Origin: an uncultured Actinomycetes bacterium
Lineage (GTDB): Bacteria; Actinomycetota; Actinomycetes; Nanopelagicales; Nanopelagicaceae
Direction of reading: 5' to 3'
DNA: 47,725 bases
NCBI GenBank assembly: GCA_903821145.1
Contig: CAIJKC010000079.1
Span: forward strand, 1 to 47,725
Below are positions 24,900 through 35,529 of the stretch, one piece after another; within the stretch, counting starts at the first letter, position 1; every line of letters starts with the position of its first letter. The translations under genes were made by a program, and so were the position numbers. The notes under the pieces were generated by a model. That model saw only the letters and a program-made list of their open reading frames with translations. It was not told where the DNA came from and did not search any database.

Positions 24900-26963
24900 A
24901 TGACTGCAGTAAATCGCCCGGCCTGGACAGATAATGATGAGAAGGCGGTTGCGGTTGCTCGCGCTCTCGCTGCAGATGCTGTACAGAAGGTTGGCAATGG
25001 CCATCCAGGAACGGCAATGTCTCTGGCGCCAGTTGCCTACACACTCTTCCAACGCTTCCTGCGCCACGATCCAACAGCCCCAGAATGGCTTGGCCGCGAC
25101 CGTTTCGTCCTCTCCTGCGGACACTCCTCTCTTACTCTCTATATTCAACTATTCCTCTCCGGCTACGGTCTCTCACTCGATGATCTCAAGGCCTTCCGCA
25201 CCTCAGGTTCATTAACTCCAGCCCACCCTGAGTACGGACACACCAAGGGCGTTGAAATAACAACAGGTCCACTGGGATCAGGAATCGCATCTGCTGTTGG
25301 AATGGCGATGGCAGCTCGCTTTGAGAAGGGGCTCTTTGATCCCCAATCAAGCACCACACTCTTTGATCACAACATCTGGGTCATCGCATCAGATGGTGAT
25401 CTGCAAGAAGGATTAAGCGCCGAAGCATCTTCACTTGCTGGAACTCAAGAACTCTCCAATCTCATTGTCATTTATGACGATAACCGAATCTCAATTGAAG
25501 GAGACACCCACGTCTCCTTCACAGAAGATGTCTCTGCTCGATACCGTTCCTACGGTTGGCACGTTATTGAAGTAGCAGCGCTACCTGATGGCAATGTCGA
25601 TCGAAGCGCTTTAGAAGCTGCGATGGTTGCCGCTGAAGCGATCACCAATGCACCAACGCTTATTCGCCTCAAGACTGTCATTGCATGGCCTGCACCTAAG
25701 GCGCGAGGAACCTCTAAATCCCACGGATCAGCACTGGGTGCAGATGAAGTCGCTGCGACAAAGCTCGCACTCGGACTCAATCCAGAAGAAAGCTTCATCG
25801 CCCCAGATGATCTCATCGCTCACACCCGCAAAGTGATCGAACGCGGCCAAGCAGCACGAGCTGCGTGGGAAGCAGAATTTGTCACATGGAAGGCAGCTCA
25901 TCCGGAAGCGGCTTCACTGCTCTCTCGCTTGCAGAAGAAGGAACTTCCTTCCAACTGGGCAGATGCCATACCAACCTTTGGTAGCGATAAAGAGGTTGCA
26001 ACACGTGCGGCCTCTGGCAAAATCATCAACGCTATCGCTGCAGTCCTTCCTGAGTTCTGGGGTGGTTCGGCGGACCTTGGTGAATCAAACAACACCACTA
26101 TCGAAGAAGGTCACTCCTTCCTCCCAGCAACTTCTGCAATGAAGGATGCTGATCCCTATGGCCGCATCATTCACTTCGGAATTCGCGAGCATGCGATGGG
26201 CGCAGTCCTCAATGGAATCGCTCTCCACGGCCTAACAAAAGCCTTTGGCGGAACATTCCTCGTCTTCTCTGACTACATGCGTGGATCGGTACGTCTTGCT
26301 GCTCTGATGGATATTCCATCTACCTTTGTCTGGACTCACGACTCCATCGGTGTCGGTGAAGATGGTCCAACTCACCAACCAGTTGAACATGTGGCCGCCT
26401 TACGTGCGATTCCAAACCTTGCGGTCATCCGCCCAGCAGATGCCAACGAAACAGCCATCGCATGGCGTGAAGTCATCGCTCGCCGTAAGCCAGCAGGATT
26501 GATCCTCTCTCGCCAGAACTTGCCAGTCGTCGATCGAAGCTCTCACCAATCGGCTGAAGGTGTCGCAAAGGGTGCTTACATCCTCAAAGATGGTGACGGA
26601 TCAGCCGATGTCATTCTTATCGCTACTGGATCTGAGGTTCAGTATGCCCTCGGTGCCCAAACACTGCTTGCTTCGCAAGGTGTGAAAGCCCGCGTTGTGA
26701 GTGCCCCATGTGTTGAATGGTTCAATGAACAGAGCGATTCCTATAAGGAGTCAGTACTTCCATCTTCAATCAAGGCCCGTGTGAGTGTCGAAGCTGGCAT
26801 CGCTCTTGGTTGGCGTGAGCTTATTGGTGATGCAGGAGTAAGCGTTTCACTTGAGCACTACGGCGCATCCGCTTCAGCCGCTGTGCTCTTCAAGGAGTAT
26901 GGCTTCACAGCTGAGAATGTTGCTGCCGCCGCACTCGCCTCCATCGCGAAGGTAGGAAAATAG
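24900..26963 (+). CDS. tkt: Transketolase
   Basis: Thiamine-diphosphate enzyme of the non-oxidative pentose phosphate pathway that moves two-carbon ketol units between sugar phosphates. The 687-residue length is normal. The TPP motif runs from GDLQEG (166-171) to Asn195 in YDDNRIS; the N-terminal GNGHPGTAMSLAP and HPEYGHTKGVEITTGPLG blocks and the central DSIGVGEDGPTHQPVEH block are all present. The ATG has a strong ribosome-binding site (AGGAG, five bases ahead). First gene of tkt-tal-pgi; no clear promoter is seen in the 56 bases after ctaA. Confidence 0.97.
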   Translation: MTAVNRPAWTDNDEKAVAVARALAADAVQKVGNGHPGTAMSLAPVAYTLFQRFLRHDPTAPEWLGRDRFVLSCGHSSLTLYIQLFLSGYGLSLDDLKAFRTSGSLTPAHPEYGHTKGVEITTGPLGSGIASAVGMAMAARFEKGLFDPQSSTTLFDHNIWVIASDGDLQEGLSAEASSLAGTQELSNLIVIYDDNRISIEGDTHVSFTEDVSARYRSYGWHVIEVAALPDGNVDRSALEAAMVAAEAITNAPTLIRLKTVIAWPAPKARGTSKSHGSALGADEVAATKLALGLNPEESFIAPDDLIAHTRKVIERGQAARAAWEAEFVTWKAAHPEAASLLSRLQKKELPSNWADAIPTFGSDKEVATRAASGKIINAIAAVLPEFWGGSADLGESNNTTIEEGHSFLPATSAMKDADPYGRIIHFGIREHAMGAVLNGIALHGLTKAFGGTFLVFSDYMRGSVRLAALMDIPSTFVWTHDSIGVGEDGPTHQPVEHVAALRAIPNLAVIRPADANETAIAWREVIARRKPAGLILSRQNLPVVDRSSHQSAEGVAKGAYILKDGDGSADVILIATGSEVQYALGAQTLLASQGVKARVVSAPCVEWFNEQSDSYKESVLPSSIKARVSVEAGIALGWRELIGDAGVSVSLEHYGASASAAVLFKEYGFTAENVAAAALASIAKVGK

Positions 26964-26964
26964 A

Positions 26965-28050
26965 ATGAGCAACCTCAGTCAACTCTCCGAGGCTGGCGTA
27001 TCTATCTGGCTAGATGATCTCTCGCGAGATAGATTGCAATCTGGCTCACTCCAGAAGTTGATCGATGATTCATCGGTTGTGGGAGTAACGACTAACCCAA
27101 GCATCTTCTCGGCAGCGATTTCAGGTTCAACGCTCTATCGCGAAGATATCTTGGCACTCAAAGCCGAAGGTCGCTCTGCCTCTGAGATCGTTACCGAGCT
27201 GACTACATCAGATGTCCGAGCAGCATGTGATCTCTTTATGCCAACCTTCTTGGAGTCAGGTCATGTTGATGGCCGGGTATCCATCGAAGTTGATCCCCAA
27301 CTGGCATACGACACGAGCGCAACTATCGAACGTGGTCTCTATCTCGCATCTCTTGTGAACCGTCCCAATCTTCTCATTAAGGTTCCTGCAACCATTGAAG
27401 GATTGCCCGCAATTGAAGAACTGACGGCGCAGGGAATAAGCGTCAATGTCACATTAATTTTCTCCGTCGATCGCTATCTCGGTGTCATGGACGCCTATCT
27501 TCGTGGACTTGAACGCCGCCTCGGAAAAGGTGACACTCTCTCAAATATTCACGGTGTTGCTTCCTTCTTTGTCAGCCGCATCGATACTGAAATCGACAAG
27601 CAACTTGATGCTCGCGGCCCAGGATCACCAGTGCGGGGCCAAGCAGCAATCGCCAATGCCCACCTGGCTTACGATGCATTTCTCACTGTCACCTCATCGG
27701 CGCGATGGAAGAAACTTGCAGAAGCAGGAGCCAATCTTCAGCGCCCACTGTGGGCGTCCACTGGGGTGAAAGACAAGTCCTACGATTCGACTCGTTATGT
27801 CATTGAGCTCGTTGCACCTCATTGTGTGAACACCATGCCTGAGGGAACACTCAATGAAGTGCGTGAACATGGAGTGGTTCGACATGACACCATCACTTCC
27901 AAGATTGCTGATGCCAAGAAATTATTCCAAGCTCTACCTGGAGAAGGAATTGATTTCAAGCAGGTTGTTACCTACCTTGAAGATGATGGCGTCGCAAAAT
28001 TTGAGAAGGCATGGATTGAACTCCTAACTAACGTTGAGGCGGTTGGCTAA
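26965..28050 (+). CDS. tal: Transaldolase
   Basis: Moves three-carbon units between sugar phosphates; links the pentose phosphate pathway to glycolysis. The 361-residue protein is of the longer actinobacterial/cyanobacterial type. The Schiff-base lysine is Lys139 in LLIKVPAT; the N-terminal VTTNPSIF and the SVNVTLIFS strand are conserved, as is ALWASTG (here PLWASTG) further on. It starts one base after the tkt stop and overlaps pgi by one base (TAATG). Confidence 0.97.
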   Translation: MSNLSQLSEAGVSIWLDDLSRDRLQSGSLQKLIDDSSVVGVTTNPSIFSAAISGSTLYREDILALKAEGRSASEIVTELTTSDVRAACDLFMPTFLESGHVDGRVSIEVDPQLAYDTSATIERGLYLASLVNRPNLLIKVPATIEGLPAIEELTAQGISVNVTLIFSVDRYLGVMDAYLRGLERRLGKGDTLSNIHGVASFFVSRIDTEIDKQLDARGPGSPVRGQAAIANAHLAYDAFLTVTSSARWKKLAEAGANLQRPLWASTGVKDKSYDSTRYVIELVAPHCVNTMPEGTLNEVREHGVVRHDTITSKIADAKKLFQALPGEGIDFKQVVTYLEDDGVAKFEKAWIELLTNVEAVG

Positions 28051-29600
28051 TGACTATTTCACTCTCTGGCGCATCTCTGCAGAATGAGGCTTCGCCGCTC
28101 TACGCACGACTACTAGCAAAAGCTCCATTACTTGCCGCAAAAGATGCGACGCTCTGGGGACGAGAAGCCGAAGCAGAAGCAGCCGTGAGATTAAATTGGA
28201 TCGACCTGCCGGTCACATCGCAGGCACTGCTTCCCCAAATCGATGATCTTGTGCAATGGGCAAGGAGCAATAACCTCACCAACGTTATCTTGGCCGGGAT
28301 GGGAGGCTCTTCCCTCGCGCCAGAAGTGATTAGCAAGACCTATAAGAAGGCCCTCACAGTTCTTGATACCACTGATCCTGATCAATTGATGAAGGCTATT
28401 CCTTCCTCTCTCACTTCCACAGTGGTCGTTGTCGGATCTAAATCTGGCTCAACGATTGAGACTGCCTCCCAGAAGGCGCTCTTTGAGAAACTCTTTGCCG
28501 ATGCAGGACTTTCGCCAGCAGATCACATGGTGATCGTGACCGATCCGGGCTCACCGCTTGATCAGGCATCACGTACTCAAGGATTGCGCACCATTAATGC
28601 AGATCCCAATGTCGGTGGGCGTTTCAGCGCCTTAAGCGCCTTTGGGCTCGTTCCTGCAGCCCTCATCGGTGTCGATGTTCGAGCACTCTTGCAGCAGGCT
28701 CGTGATGCGGCAGCTACCTTTGTTTTACCTGGCTCCCCTGCTGTCGCTCTTGCCACCGCGATCTTTGAAGCCGGAGAGCAGAACGTTGGCTTTTCCGATG
28801 CCCTTTCTCAGACACCGGGCCTTTCAGATTGGATCGAGCAACTCGTTGCAGAATCAACAGGGAAGAATCAGACCGGTCGTCTACCCATCGTTATGGAGTC
28901 GATCACCGCGCCACTTGGTGGGCCTGGATATCTGATCTCTCTTGCCCCGACAGATAATTCCACCGTTGATGCAATTGTGACCGGAGAACTTGGTGAGCAG
29001 TTTATCTTGTGGGAGTGGGTAACTGCGCTCTTGAGTATCGCCTTAGAGGTTGACCCATTTAATCAACCCAATGTCACTGAAGCGAAGGAGCGCACCAACG
29101 CTCTACTTGAGAAGTGGGCCAATGGTGATATCACCTCTTCGTCACCATCCTTTGAGAACGATGACCTTCAAGTCTTCTCCACATCCCAAGCCCAATCCCT
29201 GCGTGGACAATTTGATGATTTCCTCGCCCCTAAGAGCCACTACGTGGCAATCATGGCTTATCTCGCACGAGGCATCGATGATGAGATCACCAAGAGTCGG
29301 GCGCTGATTGCATCAAAGAGTGGCCGTGGAACAACCTTTGGCTGGGGTCCCCGCTTCCTGCATTCAACGGGGCAGTTCCATAAGGGTGGCCAACACAATG
29401 GTGCATTTATTCAGATCACCGGTGAGAACGCCACCGATCTTGCAATCCCACAGAAGGATTTCTCTTTCCACACCTTATTGATGGCGCAAGCGCTCGGCGA
29501 TGGTCAGGCACTGGCAGATCGCAGCTTCCCACTCATGCGCATCCATCTCAAAAATAGAAGCCGCGGCATTGCGGCAATCTTGGCAGCCCTCACTCAATAG
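28050..29600 (+). CDS. pgi: Glucose-6-phosphate isomerase
   Basis: Interconverts glucose 6-phosphate and fructose 6-phosphate. The 516 residues show two SIS sugar-isomerase domains, with GMGGSSLAPEVI near 89 and the phosphate-binding GSKSGSTIET near 129; the family's FDQxGVE segment appears as the variant FNQPNVTEAK. This divergent form is the one seen next to, or fused to, transaldolase in actinobacteria. It is the last gene of tkt-tal-pgi and is followed by a strong terminator. zwf, opcA and pgl, which often lie in this cluster, are not present. Confidence 0.93.
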   Translation: MTISLSGASLQNEASPLYARLLAKAPLLAAKDATLWGREAEAEAAVRLNWIDLPVTSQALLPQIDDLVQWARSNNLTNVILAGMGGSSLAPEVISKTYKKALTVLDTTDPDQLMKAIPSSLTSTVVVVGSKSGSTIETASQKALFEKLFADAGLSPADHMVIVTDPGSPLDQASRTQGLRTINADPNVGGRFSALSAFGLVPAALIGVDVRALLQQARDAAATFVLPGSPAVALATAIFEAGEQNVGFSDALSQTPGLSDWIEQLVAESTGKNQTGRLPIVMESITAPLGGPGYLISLAPTDNSTVDAIVTGELGEQFILWEWVTALLSIALEVDPFNQPNVTEAKERTNALLEKWANGDITSSSPSFENDDLQVFSTSQAQSLRGQFDDFLAPKSHYVAIMAYLARGIDDEITKSRALIASKSGRGTTFGWGPRFLHSTGQFHKGGQHNGAFIQITGENATDLAIPQKDFSFHTLLMAQALGDGQALADRSFPLMRIHLKNRSRGIAAILAALTQ

Positions 29601-29634
29601 CACTTAGTAGCATTTAATAAAATCGTATAAAAGC

Positions 29635-29675
29635 AAGAGCCCCACTTCATCGAAGTGGGGCTCTTCTAATTTTTT
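29635..29675. terminator. Bidirectional rho-independent terminator between pgi and rbpA
   Basis: A perfect 14-bp stem (29635-29648 and 29652-29665) closes on a three-base loop. On the plus strand it is followed by CTAATTTTTT; on the minus strand by GCTTTTATACG. It therefore ends both the tkt-tal-pgi transcript and the convergent rbpA transcript. Confidence 0.92.
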
Positions 29676-29683
29676 ATCTTAGA

Positions 29684-30025
29684 TTACTCATCTTCTCCGC
29701 GTAGCTTGGCAAGTGCATCGCCTAAAATCTTTACAGCCTCTACTTCGCTGCGACGCTCTTTCACATATGCAAGGTGCGTCTTATATGGCTCATTCTTCAC
29801 AGGAAGTGGTGGCTTGTTCTGATCTAGCCCAGCTGGATAACCACAACGTGGACAATCCCATTCTGCTGGGATCTGAACAGTGCCATCATCGGCAAAGGAT
29901 GGACGAGTCTCGTGGCCATTTGCGCACCAGTATGAGACGCGGAAACGACCGATCGCCTCGCCACGCTCAGCCTCACCCATTGGGCCAGCACCGACGCGAC
30001 TTCCACGGATTGCGCTACCTGCCAT
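29684..30025 (-). CDS. rbpA: RNA polymerase-binding protein RbpA
   Basis: Actinobacteria-specific transcription factor that binds RNA polymerase and the principal sigma factor and helps open promoters. The 113 residues show the N-terminal tail (AGSAIRGSRVGAGP), the zinc-binding core with Cys34, His38, Cys58 and Cys61, the basic linker (KNEPYKTHLAYVKERRS), and the C-terminal sigma-interaction helix (EAVKILGDALAKLRG). A ribosome-binding site AAGGGG lies eight bases before the ATG. It sits after secG and ends at the shared terminator. Confidence 0.97.
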   Translation of the reverse strand: MAGSAIRGSRVGAGPMGEAERGEAIGRFRVSYWCANGHETRPSFADDGTVQIPAEWDCPRCGYPAGLDQNKPPLPVKNEPYKTHLAYVKERRSEVEAVKILGDALAKLRGEDE

Positions 30026-30078
30026 TGATATACCCCTTAATTACTATCTGTTTATTGCGGGAAAAAAACTTTGGAGAA

Positions 30079-30309
30079 CTACTTCTTAAGTAGGAGTGAG
30101 AGTGCGACAACGCCTGCGAACCAGAGTCCGCCAACGACGATTGTGATCCGATCCAGGTTCTTCTCGACAACGGATGACCCGCCGTAATTTGAGGAGACGC
30201 CACCACCGAAGAGGTCAGAGAGTCCAGAACCCTTGCCCTTGTGAAGCAGGACGAGGAGAACCATGAGAATGCTTGTCACCACGAGAAGGATGGAAAGTGC
30301 CAAAACCAC
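30079..30309 (-). CDS. secG: Protein translocase subunit SecG
   Basis: Small membrane subunit of the SecYEG channel. 76 residues with two membrane helices (about 2-22 and 50-73) joined by the conserved loop LLHKGKGSGLSDLFGGG. The start is GTG at 30309, with AAAGGAG seven bases ahead. It is in the standard gap-pgk-tpiA-secG order but lies 114 bases beyond tpiA with a candidate promoter of its own. Confidence 0.96.
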   Translation of the reverse strand: MVLALSILLVVTSILMVLLVLLHKGKGSGLSDLFGGGVSSNYGGSSVVEKNLDRITIVVGGLWFAGVVALSLLLKK

Positions 30310-30335
30310 AGAAGAGCTCCTTTATAAAGTCTGAC

Positions 30336-30364
30336 TACCTAAACTGCTGACCTGGTTACTGCAA
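30336..30364 (-). promoter_or_regulatory. Putative secG promoter
   Basis: On the minus strand: -35-like TTGCAG (30359-30364), then a -10-like TTAGGT or TAGGTA (30336-30342) at a spacing of 16 or 17. The match is moderate. Three 10-bp repeats adjoin the -35 on its upstream side, which strengthens the case that this is a regulated site. Confidence 0.4.
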
Positions 30365-30365
30365 G

Positions 30366-30395
30366 GATTACTAGGAATTACTAGGGATTACAAGG
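30366..30395. repeat. Three 10-bp tandem repeats upstream of secG
   Basis: GATTACTAGG, AATTACTAGG and GATTACAAGG follow one another without spacers. The period is one helical turn, so the same face of the DNA is presented three times just upstream of the candidate secG -35. They could be phased protein-binding sites. The remaining bases to tpiA (30396-30423) show nothing further. Confidence 0.7.
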
Positions 30396-30423
30396 GCTAA
30401 GGATAGCGCGAAGCTGCCCGGCC

Positions 30424-31197
30424 TTATGCGACTCGGTAGAACTTGGCGATTCGGGCGAATTCCTCAGGATCCAGGCTCGCTCCGCCTACAAGGACCCCAT
30501 CAACATCAGCCTGGCGCATGATTTCCACGATATTGGCTGACTTCACAGAACCTCCGTAGAGGATTCGAGCAGCGGCTGCGATCTCATCACTGCCGATCTT
30601 GGCAAGCTCGATGCGGATCTGCTCACAGACCTCTTGGGCATCCTCAGGAGTCGCTGTCTTTCCTGTTCCAATCGCCCAAACTGGTTCGTAGGCGAAGACG
30701 ATCTTCTTCAAATCTGGCTTGTGTAGACCCTTGAGGCCATTACGCAATTGTGTGAGGACGTGAGCAACGTGTGTCCCAGCCTCTCGAATAGCTAGCTCTT
30801 CTCCGATACAGAAAATTGGAATGATCTCATTGGTGAGGGCCGCCTTTAACTTGCGGTTGAGAAGCTCATCACTCTCCCCATGGATGGCGCGGCGTTCTGA
30901 GTGTCCAACTGCTACATAGGTGCAGCCAAGCTTTGCAAGCATCGAGCCTGAGATATCGCCGGTGAAAGCACCTGAGACATCAGGTGAAAGATCTTGGGCG
31001 CCATAGGTCAGACGAAGACGATCGCCATCTACGAGCGTTTGGACCGAACGAATATCTGTGAATGGCGGCAGAATCGTGATGTCTACCGCATCGTAATCTT
31101 TCTCTTCAAGAGAGTATGAGAGTTTTTGAGTCACGGCGATCGCCTCGAGATGATTGAGATTCATCTTCCAGTTTCCTGCAATAAGCGGCTTACGCAT
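30424..31197 (-). CDS. tpiA: Triosephosphate isomerase
   Basis: Interconverts dihydroxyacetone phosphate and glyceraldehyde 3-phosphate. The 257-residue TIM barrel has Asn9 and Lys11 (NWKMN), the catalytic His99 (VGHSERR) and catalytic Glu171 in [10 protein letters not shown], followed by flexible loop 6, and GGSVKSANI and LVGGASL for the phosphate site. A strong ribosome-binding site (GAAGGAG) precedes the ATG, 48 bases after pgk. Confidence 0.98.
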   Translation of the reverse strand: MRKPLIAGNWKMNLNHLEAIAVTQKLSYSLEEKDYDAVDITILPPFTDIRSVQTLVDGDRLRLTYGAQDLSPDVSGAFTGDISGSMLAKLGCTYVAVGHSERRAIHGESDELLNRKLKAALTNEIIPIFCIGEELAIREAGTHVAHVLTQLRNGLKGLHKPDLKKIVFAYEPVWAIGTGKTATPEDAQEVCEQIRIELAKIGSDEIAAAARILYGGSVKSANIVEIMRQADVDGVLVGGASLDPEEFARIAKFYRVA

Positions 31198-31245
31198 CTT
31201 TACTCCTTCTCACACAATTGATCTTGCTGGACTCCTGCTTACTAG

Positions 31246-32421
31246 CTATTCGAGTACTGAGATTCCTGGAAGTTCTTTACCTTCGAGATATTCGAGGGAT
31301 GCTCCGCCACCAGTTGAAATATAGCCAAAGGCTGAATCGGCAAAGCCAAGGGCGCGGACTGCCGCGGCAGAATCTCCTCCGCCAACTACTGAGATACCAA
31401 CGACTTCGGTGAGCGCTTGCGCAACCACCTTGGTGCCAGCAGCAAAGTTAGGGAATTCAAAGACACCCATAGGGCCATTCCAGAAGAGGGTCTTGCATTC
31501 ACCAATCGCGGCGGCAAATGCCGCTGCGCTCTCCGGGCCGATATCAAGACCCATCTGATCGGCTGGGATTGCATCAGCTGCAACGATCGTTGGGGTTGCC
31601 GATGCAGCAAACTCTGGTGCTACGACGATATCTGTTGGCAAGAGAAGTTTGACGCCAAGTGTCTGCGCTCTCGTCATCAACTCTTTAACGGTTGGGATCA
31701 GATCTACCTCAACCAGAGATTTTCCAATCTCGTGACCTTGCGCGGCAAGGAAGGTGAAGAGCATTCCCCCACCAATAGCCATGAGATTAACCTTGTCGAG
31801 CAGATTAGTTATCACACCAATCTTGTCAGAAACCTTTGATCCTCCCAGGACGACGCCATAGGGGCGCTCTGGGTTCTGTGTTAATTTCTTCAATACTTCA
31901 ATCTCGGCTGCAACGAGATATCCGGGAGCATGCGGGAGAAGTTTGGCAACATCATAAACAGAGGCATGTTTGCGGTGCACGGCACCAAAACCATCTGAGA
32001 TAAAGATATCAGCGTAGGTGGCTAATTCTTTTGCAAGAGAGAGGCGCTCTGACTCCTCTTTACTCGTCTCGGCTGCTTCATAGCGAATATTCTCAAGGAG
32101 AACGACCTCACCGGCTACTGCGCTTTTGGCGGCTTCTGATCCCACGATCTCAGATGAGAAGGTGACGGCCTGACCTAACAGGTCTGAGAGTCTTGCGGCG
32201 ACTGGAGCGAGTGAAAGTTCTGGCTTTCGCTCCCCTTTTGGTCGACCAAGGTGAGCGGTAACGATCACCGCTGCACCTTGCGCGATCAAATACTGGATCG
32301 TTGGAAGAGATGCGCGAATACGACCATCATCTGCAATGACGCCATCCTTGATCGGGACATTGAGATCACAGCGCAGAAGTACCCGCTTACCTACATAATC
32401 AAATGATTCCAGAGAGTTCAT
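31246..32421 (-). CDS. pgk: Phosphoglycerate kinase
   Basis: Glycolytic kinase that transfers phosphate from 1,3-bisphosphoglycerate to ADP. 391 residues with the family start [11 protein letters not shown], the AHLGRPKG motif, the hinge region, the C-domain [10 protein letters not shown], and the nucleotide site GNGPMGVFE-type block ([17 protein letters not shown]) and GGGDSAAAV. It is 11 bases after gap, consistent with co-transcription. Confidence 0.98.
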   Translation of the reverse strand: MNSLESFDYVGKRVLLRCDLNVPIKDGVIADDGRIRASLPTIQYLIAQGAAVIVTAHLGRPKGERKPELSLAPVAARLSDLLGQAVTFSSEIVGSEAAKSAVAGEVVLLENIRYEAAETSKEESERLSLAKELATYADIFISDGFGAVHRKHASVYDVAKLLPHAPGYLVAAEIEVLKKLTQNPERPYGVVLGGSKVSDKIGVITNLLDKVNLMAIGGGMLFTFLAAQGHEIGKSLVEVDLIPTVKELMTRAQTLGVKLLLPTDIVVAPEFAASATPTIVAADAIPADQMGLDIGPESAAAFAAAIGECKTLFWNGPMGVFEFPNFAAGTKVVAQALTEVVGISVVGGGDSAAAVRALGFADSAFGYISTGGGASLEYLEGKELPGISVLE

Positions 32422-32432
32422 AGATCAGCTCG

Positions 32433-33464
<1,032 letters not shown>

Positions 33465-33593
33465 CTATCCTCAGTTTTGATCAGATAGTGGGCCAGTTGA
33501 CTGTCGGAGGCGAATTTCAAAGTTCTGAGAAAATGATCCGAGGCAATGGCCGCAATCCACAACATTGTGATGGCCTAAGCCTATCAGTGGGGG

Positions 33594-34577
33594 TCAGTCG
33601 TTCTCTAACATCTCTGGGCTCAGTCCAGCCTCAGTATCGGGAATTCCAAGGTCATGCGCACGCTTATCGGCCATCGCAAGTAGGCGGCGGATCCGGCCAG
33701 CAATCGCATCCTTCGTCATCGGTGGACTGGCCAGTGAGCCGAGCTCTTCCAGGCTTGCCTGTCCGTGAGTGATGCGAAGCTCCCCCGCCTCTTTGAGATG
33801 ATCAGGGATCTCCTCCCCGAGTATCTCCATTGCGCGGGCAACACGAGCCGAAGCTGCAACAGCTGCTCGAGCTGATCGGCGAAGGTTGGCATCATCAAAG
33901 TTTGCAAGACGATTGGCAGTGGCCCGGACCTCTCGGCGCATACGCCGTTCTTCCCATGCCAAGACAGATTCATGTGCTCCAAGGCGAGTCAGGAGCGCTC
34001 CTATTGCATCGCCATCGCGAATGACAACGCGATCAACATTTCGGACTTCTCGCGCCTTTGCGGTGATGCCCAGGCGACGTGCTGAGCCAACGAGGGCAAG
34101 GGCGGCTTCCGGTCCTGGACAGGTAATTTCAAGAGCAGAGGATCTACCTGGTTCAGTCAATGAACCATGAGCGAGGAAGGCTCCACGCCAGGCCGCTTCT
34201 GCATCACATATTCCAGCCGAGACAACTTGGGGTGGAAGACCACGTATCGGGCGATTATGAGAATCAATCAAGCCAGTCTGACGGGCGAGTGCATCGCCAT
34301 CGGAGATCACTCGAACGAGGTAACGAGAACCCTTACGCAACCCACCTGCAGAGAGCACCGCTAATTCAGAGTCATGTCCAAAGATTTCCGAGATGTCTTT
34401 GCGTAATCTGCGCGCACTCTGCGCGGTATCGAGCTCTACCTCAATAACAATGTGACCTGCTGCAATGTGGAGGCCACCGGCGAAGCGCAGAAGCGCTGAA
34501 ACCTCGGCCTTGCGACAGCACGGCTTAGTGATCGAGAGCCTACTGAGCTCATCCTTCACACTCGCCGTCATTGCCAT
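33594..34577 (-). CDS. whiA: WhiA, sporulation/division regulator
   Basis: DNA-binding protein with a degenerate LAGLIDADG homing-endonuclease fold (about 85-215, with [17 protein letters not shown]) and a C-terminal helix-turn-helix (about 255-315, with [21 protein letters not shown]). In Streptomyces it works with WhiB for division and sporulation; in non-sporulating actinobacteria it is kept with yvcK and rapZ and probably tunes division. The 327 residues match the family. Two starts (ATG at 34577 and ATG two codons on) are equally possible; no ribosome-binding site is clear. It lies 19 bases after yvcK. Confidence 0.95.
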   Translation of the reverse strand: MAMTASVKDELSRLSITKPCCRKAEVSALLRFAGGLHIAAGHIVIEVELDTAQSARRLRKDISEIFGHDSELAVLSAGGLRKGSRYLVRVISDGDALARQTGLIDSHNRPIRGLPPQVVSAGICDAEAAWRGAFLAHGSLTEPGRSSALEITCPGPEAALALVGSARRLGITAKAREVRNVDRVVIRDGDAIGALLTRLGAHESVLAWEERRMRREVRATANRLANFDDANLRRSARAAVAASARVARAMEILGEEIPDHLKEAGELRITHGQASLEELGSLASPPMTKDAIAGRIRRLLAMADKRAHDLGIPDTEAGLSPEMLEND

Positions 34578-34596
34578 GTGAGTATCTAAGCAGGGT

Positions 34597-35529
34597 TCAA
34601 TTGAAAATGTGGCTCAAAACCGAAGCCAATTTTTGATGATCGTGATGGAAACTACCTGGGCTCTTGGAGAGATCAGCACGCACCAATGTGCCACCGCAAC
34701 CCTCAACCATCTCTTGAAGGCCGTCAGAATCAGCGATAGATGTACGATCGGCGATAGCAAAATCGCAGCGAAAATTTGGCAAATGTTTGATGATGAGAGC
34801 CAGATGTTCTTGCGCCGAATACCCTGCAAATTCATCTTCACTCTCTGGCTCGGGCAAATTAAAGATCACAATCTTCTTTGCAGGTGAGGTACCGATTGCC
34901 TCCGCCTGTTCTCTGAGTAAGAAGTGCGGCATCACACTGGAGAACCACGAGCCTGGCCCAATCGTGATCCATTCGGCGCTGGCGATTGCTGCTAGAGCTT
35001 CTGGTGTTGATCGGGGCCTCTCTGGAATGAGGCGAAGGGATTCCAAACGCCCCTTGGTTGATGCCACCTCAACTTGGCCTGTGACAATCTTGCGCCCATA
35101 GGCGGTAGCGAACGTACCTTCAATATCAAGAGCATCGAGTGCCATCGGGAGTACGCGTCCTGTGATGCGCAGCAACTCTCCCACTCGAGCAATACCAGAT
35201 ACCTGATCGCCATCGCGATCCCACAACGCAGTCAATAATAAATTGCCTAAGGCATGGCCATTGAGTGGGCCTTCGCTTGTGAAACGATATTGCAAAATAT
35301 CAGCCCATCCCCTGCCCCACTCATCTGCAGAGCAGAGAGCGGCGAGAGCCATGCGAAGATCGCCAGGCGGGAGTGTTCCAAACTCATCACGAAGGCGCCC
35401 ACTTGATCCGCCATTGTCGGCGACTGTGACGATCGCTGTTACTTCATCTGTTAGCGTGCGAAGTGCGGTGAGAGTTGCAGCAAGTCCATGTCCACCACCC
35501 AGTGCTACAACCTTGGGAGCATCACTCAA
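34597..35529 (-). CDS. yvcK: YvcK/CofD-like protein (gluconeogenesis factor family)
   Basis: Member of the YvcK family (CuvA in mycobacteria), a CofD-like fold that binds nucleotide sugars such as UDP-GlcNAc and is needed for cell-wall growth on gluconeogenic carbon. 310 residues with GGGHGL (8-13), [11 protein letters not shown] near 38-48 and the [14 protein letters not shown] segment. It overlaps rapZ by 4 bases in the conserved rapZ-yvcK-whiA block. The biochemical role is not settled in this phylum. Confidence 0.94.
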   Translation of the reverse strand: MSDAPKVVALGGGHGLAATLTALRTLTDEVTAIVTVADNGGSSGRLRDEFGTLPPGDLRMALAALCSADEWGRGWADILQYRFTSEGPLNGHALGNLLLTALWDRDGDQVSGIARVGELLRITGRVLPMALDALDIEGTFATAYGRKIVTGQVEVASTKGRLESLRLIPERPRSTPEALAAIASAEWITIGPGSWFSSVMPHFLLREQAEAIGTSPAKKIVIFNLPEPESEDEFAGYSAQEHLALIIKHLPNFRCDFAIADRTSIADSDGLQEMVEGCGGTLVRADLSKSPGSFHHDHQKLASVLSHIFN

